A stretch of 64,000 bases of DNA, from assembly GCF_029541745.1 (NCBI RefSeq), contig NZ_CP089746.1, positions 4,969,559 through 5,033,558 on the forward strand. Reading direction: 5' to 3'. The stretch is from Streptomyces sp. LX-29 (GTDB taxonomy: Bacteria; Actinomycetota; Actinomycetes; Streptomycetales; Streptomycetaceae). This document shows positions 58,759 through 64,000 of the stretch, piece after piece (within the stretch, counting starts at the first letter, position 1; each line of letters opens with the position of its first letter). Under the pieces are notes generated by a model, which did no database searches, was not told the DNA's origin, and was given only the letters and a program-made list of their open reading frames with translations. The translations under genes were made by a program, and so were the position numbers.

Positions 58759-60468
58759 ATGGCCCCAACCGCGCACCTGGTCGACGAACTGCTGACACGC
58801 GCCGCTCACTGCGGCGGAGATACGGCCGTGATACACCCCGCGTCGGACGGCGCGATACGGCAGGTGTCGTACGACGAACTCGACCGGCGCGCCCGCGCGG
58901 TCGCCTCCTGGCTCCATGCCCACGACGCCGCCGGGCGCCGTGTCCTGATCGCCATGGACACCGGCCCGCACCAGGCGGCGGCACTGCTCGGCTGCCTGTA
59001 CGCGGCGGCCGTGGCGGTGCCCGTGCCCGCGCCGGGCGACGCCTCCGGGACCACCGCCGCGCGGACCGCCGCCATAGCCCGGGACGCCGCCGTGCACCTG
59101 GTGCTCACCGAGGTCGCCCACGCCACGGAGGCGTCCCGTCTGCTCTCCCTCGTGGGCGCCCCGAGCCTGACCTGCCTGGCCGTGGACGGGCTGGGCCGGC
59201 ACGACGAACACCCGTCCCGCGCGGCCGAGGATCCGCATGGAGCCCCGGCCGCACGGGACGGCTGGCTGCCCGCCCGCACCGACCCCGACACCCTCGCCCT
59301 GCTCAGCTACGACTCGGGGCCCGCCACCGCCCCGCGCGGGGCGCGACTGACCCACGGCGCCCTGCGGGTCGCCGTCTCCGCGCTCCGGGCCGCCCTGCGC
59401 ACCGACCGCACCTCTCGGGTCGGCTGCTGGCAGGTCCGCCCGCACACCCTCGGGCTGATCGCGCAGGTGCTGCACCCCCTGTGGCTGGGCGCGACCGCCG
59501 TGCTGCCGCCCACGCTCCCGCCGCCCGCCGGGGGACGGGACGGCGACTGGCTGCGCGACCTGAGCCGCTACGGCGTCACCGAGACCGCCGCCCCCGACTC
59601 GCGCTATGCGCGCTGCGCCCTCGCCTCGGCGGTGGCCTGGGCCGGCGTCGACCTGTCGCGGCTGCGCACGGCGGTCAACGTCGGTGAGCCGGTCTCCGCC
59701 GCCACCCTGGCCGGCTTCGCCCGCCGCGGCGCCGCCGCGGGGCTCCGCGCCGACACGCTGACCCCCGGGTACGCCCCGGGCGAGGCGGCGCCCTGGCTGG
59801 CCGTGGAGGGCCGCGGCCCGGTGCCCGGCGCCGAACCGCGCGTGGTCGACCCGCGCGCCCTCCGCACCCTGCCCGACGGCGTCACCGGAGAGATCTGGGT
59901 CCGCGGCCCCGCCGTCGCGGACGGCTACTGGGGCAGCCCCCCGGACGCCGGGCGGGTCTTCCGCGCCCGCACCGCGGAGGGCGTCGACGGCTTTCTGCGC
60001 ACCGGGGACCTCGGGTGGTCGGGGGAGGGCGGCACGCTGCGCCCCACCGGGCGGCTCGACGACCTCCTGATCGCCGACGGCGTTCCGCTGCACCCCCAGG
60101 ACGTGGAACGGGAACTGCTGGGCTGCGGGCGCCCCCTGGGCACCGCGCGGGTGTTCTGCGCCGGGCCCGGCACCGGGCGGCTGGTGGTGGTCCAGGAGGT
60201 CCGTACGGTCCGCGGCGCCCACGCCGGACTGCCCCACCTCGCGGCGGCGATCCGGGACCGCGTGGCGCGGGAGTTCGGCGCGGAGCCGGGCACGGTGCTG
60301 CTCGTACGGGCCGGCACGCTGCGCCGGGCCGGCGGCGGCAAGGTCGGGCGCTCCGCGCTGCGCGCGCAGTACCTCCGCGGCGACGTGCGGACCCTGCACG
60401 TAGACGTCATCCCCGAGGCGAGCGGCTCCCCGGGGGAGCGCGGCTTACGCCACGGCGGGGCCGCCTGA
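58759..60468 (+). CDS. Degenerate acyl-AMP ligase-like protein
   Basis: This 569-aa protein has the layout of a fatty acyl-AMP ligase. The phosphate-binding A3 motif is eroded: LSYDSGPATAPRGARLTH replaces TSGSTxxPKG. The A5 region reads LTPGYAPGE, also altered. Later motifs are better kept: RTGDLGWSGEG (A7) and the A10-like Lys in RRAGGGKVGRSALR. It may have reduced or changed activity, or act as an acyl-binding protein. It is read toward the response regulator gene and away from the metalloprotease gene. Its link to the nearby YcaO gene is unproven. Confidence 0.8.
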   Translation: MAPTAHLVDELLTRAAHCGGDTAVIHPASDGAIRQVSYDELDRRARAVASWLHAHDAAGRRVLIAMDTGPHQAAALLGCLYAAAVAVPVPAPGDASGTTAARTAAIARDAAVHLVLTEVAHATEASRLLSLVGAPSLTCLAVDGLGRHDEHPSRAAEDPHGAPAARDGWLPARTDPDTLALLSYDSGPATAPRGARLTHGALRVAVSALRAALRTDRTSRVGCWQVRPHTLGLIAQVLHPLWLGATAVLPPTLPPPAGGRDGDWLRDLSRYGVTETAAPDSRYARCALASAVAWAGVDLSRLRTAVNVGEPVSAATLAGFARRGAAAGLRADTLTPGYAPGEAAPWLAVEGRGPVPGAEPRVVDPRALRTLPDGVTGEIWVRGPAVADGYWGSPPDAGRVFRARTAEGVDGFLRTGDLGWSGEGGTLRPTGRLDDLLIADGVPLHPQDVERELLGCGRPLGTARVFCAGPGTGRLVVVQEVRTVRGAHAGLPHLAAAIRDRVAREFGAEPGTVLLVRAGTLRRAGGGKVGRSALRAQYLRGDVRTLHVDVIPEASGSPGERGLRHGGAA

Positions 60469-60654
60469 GCCGGAGCTCGCGGGACGGGAACGGACGGCGC
60501 TGAAACACCCGATCGAAGGGTGGAATCGGCGAACGAACGGTAGAGCGGCCGGGTGCCCTTGGGAATAATCGCGGATGTGCGGCGACCGGGGTCCGGGGCA
60601 CCGTAGGAGGTCGGTGGCGGCACGGGGTCGGGCGACGAAAGCGGCGGGGGAGAC

Positions 60655-61260
60655 GTGGTCAGGGTTCTCATAGCCGAAGACATGCATTTGTTGCGCAAGG
60701 CGCTCGTCGCGCTGCTCGATCTCGAACCCGATATCGAAATCGTGGCCGAATTATCGAGTGGTTCCGATATCGTGCCGCGCGCCCAGGAACTCCGGCCGGA
60801 CGTGGCGGTGCTCGATATCGACCTGCCTGGCATGGACGGGCTGACCGCCGCCGCGGAACTGCACACGCTCGTTCCCGAGTGCCGCACCATGATGCTGACC
60901 AGCCTGGGCCGGCCGGGGAACCTGCGCCGGGCGCTGGCCGCCCACGTCTCCGGCTTCCTGCTCAAGGACAGCAGCCCGGACACGCTCTGCTCCGCCATCC
61001 GCGCGGTCGCCAAGGGCGAGCGGGTGATGGACCCACAGCTCGTGCTCGCCGCGCTGGACGACGAGCCGCAGCCGCTGACCCCGCGCGAGCGGGAGGTGCT
61101 CCAACTGGCCTCCCAGGGCGAGGGGGCGCAGCAGATCGCCGCGCGGCTCTACCTGTCGGCGGGAACGGTACGCAACTATCTGACCTCCGTGGTCACCAAG
61201 TTGAACGCCCGCAACCGGGTGGACGCCATCCGGATCGCCCGCGAGGCCGGCTGGCTGTAA
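60655..61260 (+). CDS. NarL/FixJ-type response regulator with a TTA codon
   Basis: This 201-aa regulator has a receiver domain (VRVLIAEDMHLLRKALVALL, phospho-Asp in AVLDIDLPGMDG, Lys in FLLKDSSP) and a LuxR helix-turn-helix (LTPREREVLQLASQGEG, AGTVRNYLTSVVTKLNARN). It starts on GTG. Codon 33 is TTA (60751-60753), so translation should depend on bldA. It converges on a DesK-type kinase gene; the pair very probably forms one two-component system that controls the azole-peptide cluster at the right edge. Confidence 0.9.
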   Translation: MVRVLIAEDMHLLRKALVALLDLEPDIEIVAELSSGSDIVPRAQELRPDVAVLDIDLPGMDGLTAAAELHTLVPECRTMMLTSLGRPGNLRRALAAHVSGFLLKDSSPDTLCSAIRAVAKGERVMDPQLVLAALDDEPQPLTPREREVLQLASQGEGAQQIAARLYLSAGTVRNYLTSVVTKLNARNRVDAIRIAREAGWL

Positions 61261-61333
61261 CGAACGGTCGCCCCGCGCGAGCGGGCTCCCGGCCCGCCGT
61301 GGCGCGGGCCGGCGGCTCCCCCGTGCCGCACAC

Positions 61334-61456
61334 CGCGCGGCACGGGGTTTCCGGGACCCCGCCACGCGCGGTACCGGGATTCCGGACCCCGGCCCCGCGC
61401 GGCACCCGGTTTCCGGAACCCCGCCCGCGCGGCACCCGGTTCCCAGGCTCCCCGCC
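61334..61456. repeat. 31-bp tandem repeat between the two-component genes
   Basis: Four copies of a 30-31 bp unit that begins CGCGCGGCACCCGG and ends CCCCGCC start at 61334, 61365, 61396 and 61426. They fill the gap between the convergent regulator and kinase genes and might serve as a bidirectional terminator. Confidence 0.8.
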
Positions 61457-61459
61457 GCC

Positions 61460-62737
61460 TTACGCCGGCACCGGCGGGGGCCCGTACTCGTCCTCCGTGC
61501 CGTGGTCGTCGCCGCCCCGCGCGGTGGAGCCGTCGGCCGAGTCCAACTCGGCCGTCAGCTCGAACCAGCCGTCGGGGCGCACCCCCGCCCGCAGTCGTCC
61601 GCCGAGCTTGGCCATCCGCACGCTCAGGTTGCCCAGCCCGCTGCCGCCGTGGGCGTTGTCGGCGCGCAGGATGGTGGAGGGCTTGCCCACCCCGTCGTTG
61701 GCGAGGGTCAGTCGGACCAGCGCGCCCTCGCGGGCGGCCTCGATGGCGCAGTTCTCCGCCTTGCTGTGGCGCAGCACGTTGGTCAGCCCCTCGCGCAACA
61801 CGCTGGCCAGCACGGTGTCCACCAGGTCGGGCAGGTCCCCGCAGTCGACGTGGGTGGTGGTGTCGATGCCGACCGCGGCGAGCATCGACTGGGCGGTGCC
61901 GACCTCGGCGGAGAGTGACATCCGTCGGTAGCCGCGGGCCACCGCCCGCACATCGGCCAGCGCCTGCCGCGAGGTCTGGAGGATCTCGGTCAGCTCCTGC
62001 TGGGCCCGGGCGTTCTGCTCCGGCACCAGCCGGTGCACCAGCTCGCACTTGAGGGTGATGGTCGAGAGGCTGTAGCCGAGCAGGTCGTGCAGGTCGCGGG
62101 CGAACCGCAGCCGCTCCTGCGCGACGGCCATCCGGGCCAGCTCCGCGCGGGACCGGTAGACCTCGGAGACCAGCCCGGAGAGCCGGGAGAGACCGAAGAC
62201 GACCAGTCCGGTCAGCCCGGTGGAGACGGTGGTGTAGGCGACCTCGCCCCAGCCGAACCCCACGTAGAACAGCAGCACGTCGGTGGTCGCCAGGATCGTG
62301 CCGAAGGCCAGCCAGCTCAGCGGGGCGCGCAGCACCAGCAGCGTGGAGCCGGCCAGGAAGCCCGGCATGCCCAACCAGGACTGCTTGAAGATCGCGAACG
62401 GGAGGAAGGTCAGCAGGGCCTGGACCCCCAGCGTCCAGTGCCGGGCCCGGCTCAGCCGGGGGGCCAGGCTGGGGAAGGAGTGCGCCAGCTGGAGGCCCAG
62501 CAGCATCAGCAGCGGGGGTAGTTGCGCGAGCATCAGCAGCGCGGCGTCCAGCCCCTCGGCCAGGGGGTGCGCGTCGTCCACGTAGGTGATCGCGACGCTG
62601 AAGTAGCCGAGCAGGACGACCACGGTGATCGCCACGGCCATGCGTGGCGCCAGGTCGTCCCGGTAGCGCTCCGGCTGGTGGCGGTGGCGCTCCGGGCCGT
62701 GACCGGCATCGCCGTAGGGCGAGGTGGTCCCCTGCAC
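61460..62737 (-). CDS. DesK-type sensor histidine kinase
   Basis: This 425-aa kinase has about six membrane helices in its first 200 residues (for example ITVVVLLGYFSVAITYV). The HisKA_3 motif is ARDLHDLLGYSLSTITLK with the phospho-His, followed by the ATP-binding N box REGLTNVLRHS and G box GGSGLGNLSVRM. It starts on GTG 62737. The sensory part is membrane-embedded, so it may sense lipid or envelope state. The partner is the NarL-type regulator encoded convergently. Confidence 0.9.
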   Translation of the reverse strand: MQGTTSPYGDAGHGPERHRHQPERYRDDLAPRMAVAITVVVLLGYFSVAITYVDDAHPLAEGLDAALLMLAQLPPLLMLLGLQLAHSFPSLAPRLSRARHWTLGVQALLTFLPFAIFKQSWLGMPGFLAGSTLLVLRAPLSWLAFGTILATTDVLLFYVGFGWGEVAYTTVSTGLTGLVVFGLSRLSGLVSEVYRSRAELARMAVAQERLRFARDLHDLLGYSLSTITLKCELVHRLVPEQNARAQQELTEILQTSRQALADVRAVARGYRRMSLSAEVGTAQSMLAAVGIDTTTHVDCGDLPDLVDTVLASVLREGLTNVLRHSKAENCAIEAAREGALVRLTLANDGVGKPSTILRADNAHGGSGLGNLSVRMAKLGGRLRAGVRPDGWFELTAELDSADGSTARGGDDHGTEDEYGPPPVPA

Positions 62738-62878
62738 TCATCCTCCGGAAGTTCGGGCCGGATTGGGTGGCTTGCCCGAGAGTATCCGATCTTTATATGG
62801 GGTGGAGAGGGGGCGAACGCACCGATGGAGATCACAGGATGAGCCAGCGGGGGGATCAAGGGAAGAGCCCATACGGCA

Positions 62879-64000
62879 TCAGAGGAACAGCGGGACGGGA
62901 TTGAGATCGTCATACGGGGTGGGAGCCGTCAACCGGCCCAGCGCGACGGGCACCTCGAACAGTCGCCCGGGCGCGAACCGCGCCCAGTGCGGGCGCAGTC
63001 CGGGCACGAACACCTTTGCCACCGGCAGCCCCACGTCCGGCCGCGTCTGGTCCAGGACGAGCAGTTCGAGACCGCGGGCCCGGAGCAGCTCGACCAGCGC
63101 GGCGACGGCTTCGGCGGGGTCCGGGCTGGAACGTACGCAGGTCGCGAGCGAGAGCGGCGCGGCTGCTGGATCGGGGCTCAGATAGGTCTGGTTGGCGAGG
63201 GTGGCGGTGCTGAACCAGCGCAGCGCCTCCGGGTCCAGGTCCTCGTATCCGCCACCGTCCAGGCGCGCCCCGGCCACCGGCGGGAGCATCTGGTTGAGCT
63301 CCGTCAGCGCCCGGCGCAGCGCGGTGTGCCGGTCGAAGTCGGCACCGAAGCCGAGCACGATGTCCTCGGCCGGCTTGTCGACGCGCCGGGAGAGCGCGGC
63401 GACCACCGGGATGCCCAGGTCCGCGGTGAGGTCCAACGCCCACACCTCGCGCCGCATGGCGGCGTGGACCCGGCGCAGCTGGGCGATCCACGGGTCGCTC
63501 CACGGGGCGTCGTCGGCGTCCAGGGCGAGGCCCGGCTGGCGGGTCCGGTTGTACCACCACAGCGCCACCGCGTCCCGCTCCACCAGCTCCAGGAAGCCGC
63601 GCAGCGCCGCGTCGGCCAGACTGCCGCCCGCCGCCGCGCCGTTGGAGTTGGCCAGGCAGTAGCGGCGGCCCGGGGCCTGCGGGGCGTCGTAGTACAGCAG
63701 CGCGGTGGGCATGAGCCGGTGGACGCCGGCGGAGAGCGACCACACCGGGGTCCAGTCCACCTCGGCGTTCTCGTCGAAGGGGTCGCACACCCAGTGCCGC
63801 GCGGCGTGCGCCGCGTTCCACCGGTCCCGCTCGGCGAACTGCCGCTCCGCGTACAGCTGCACGGCGTCCGGATGCACCGCGGCGCCCGCCCCCAGGTCGC
63901 GCCAGCGGGCCCGCTGGCGGGGCTCGCCGTCGGTGAAGTGCCCGCTGTGGTGCTCCAGGGCCTCCAGCAGCGCCCCGGCCCTGGCCTGGTCGGCGGTGGC
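62879..64000 (-). CDS. YcaO-domain cyclodehydratase, N-terminus cut by the window
   Basis: The frame is open to the end of the window, and the part before the internal GTG at 63877 reads as typical YcaO sequence (LLEALEHHSGHF), so the gene begins outside. Visible motifs are the ATP-binding region YCLANSNGAAAGGS followed by LRGFLELVERDAVALWWYN, then FGADFDRHTALRRALTELNQ, and the C-terminus DLNPVPLFL. This Pro-rich end is the form found in azole-forming (LAP/TOMM, thiopeptide) cyclodehydratases. The enzyme uses ATP to turn Cys, Ser or Thr of a precursor peptide into azolines. The precursor and partner genes must lie to the right. Confidence 0.93.
   Translation of the reverse strand, partial: ATADQARAGALLEALEHHSGHFTDGEPRQRARWRDLGAGAAVHPDAVQLYAERQFAERDRWNAAHAARHWVCDPFDENAEVDWTPVWSLSAGVHRLMPTALLYYDAPQAPGRRYCLANSNGAAAGGSLADAALRGFLELVERDAVALWWYNRTRQPGLALDADDAPWSDPWIAQLRRVHAAMRREVWALDLTADLGIPVVAALSRRVDKPAEDIVLGFGADFDRHTALRRALTELNQMLPPVAGARLDGGGYEDLDPEALRWFSTATLANQTYLSPDPAAAPLSLATCVRSSPDPAEAVAALVELLRARGLELLVLDQTRPDVGLPVAKVFVPGLRPHWARFAPGRLFEVPVALGRLTAPTPYDDLNPVPLFL

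Noticed and set aside
61334..61456. Possible CRISPR array of 31-bp repeats
   Set aside because: Units are adjacent and imperfect, without spacers; they lie between convergent genes.

Overview
This window is about 74% GC by eye, with strong G/C at third codon positions, GTG starts, purine-rich ribosome binding sites, a tRNA-Lys(CTT) and rare TTA codons. All of this fits a Streptomyces or closely related actinomycete chromosome. Every protein assignment below was made by reading motifs; no database search was run.

Region 1 (1 to about 33.1 kb, left edge cut) looks like one hybrid biosynthetic gene cluster. The first part (+ strand, 1-11990) encodes a discrete, type II style polyketide/fatty acid line: one ketosynthase with an intact Cys-His-His triad, two ketosynthase-like proteins without it, a FabI/FabL-type enoyl reductase, three DsrE-family proteins, a malonyltransferase, an ACP, a double-hotdog dehydratase, a ketoreductase, a DsbA/HCCA-isomerase-like protein, an alpha/beta hydrolase and a biotin carboxylase-BCCP. 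The second part (12.1-16.3 kb, - strand) is a tightly overlapping operon: PPTase, hydrolase, stand-alone adenylation enzyme, a 50-aa protein and an SGNH hydrolase. The third part (16.5-32.7 kb, + strand) holds a fatty acyl-AMP ligase fused to an R2/AurF-like diiron domain, an ACP, a PPTase-carrier fusion, two acyl-CoA dehydrogenases, two different flavin-dependent halogenases, a Kef-type antiporter, a second hydrolase paralogous to the first and a VAO-type oxidase. One MOSC-domain gene lies inside on the - strand. A short XRE regulator with a TTA codon and an IclR regulator close the region. The inferred logic is an acyl chain built by the discrete enzymes, an amino acid loaded on a carrier protein, oxidation by dehydrogenase and diiron enzymes, and chlorination or bromination. 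The product is unknown.

Region 2 (34.4-45.0 kb) begins with tRNA-Lys and its terminator. It then holds an IclR regulator, a polar amino acid/ectoine-type ABC importer (four genes with overlapping ends), a DUF3830-like protein, an amidase, a D-2-hydroxyacid dehydrogenase and a translationally coupled pair of Asp/Glu-racemase-family proteins. This looks like uptake and breakdown of a nitrogen-containing small acid or amide. A Tat-exported triple-repeat protein sits inside it.

Region 3 (45.0-57.6 kb) is accessory and housekeeping: small secreted and zinc-ribbon proteins, an XRE regulator with a divergent flavoprotein gene and a duplicated promoter block, an LLM oxidoreductase, a PAS-GGDEF-EAL protein with a collagen-like insertion in its GGDEF domain, and a secreted M6 metalloprotease.

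Region 4 (57.6-64.0 kb, right edge cut) starts with a repeat-rich non-coding stretch. It continues with a degenerate AMP-ligase, a NarL-type response regulator carrying a TTA codon, a DesK-type histidine kinase and a truncated YcaO cyclodehydratase. This is probably the edge of an azole-type RiPP cluster.

Many spacers are built from short tandem repeats (8-bp-like, 12, 16, 14/33, 22 and 31 bp). No insertion sequence, integrase, CRISPR array or rRNA was seen.
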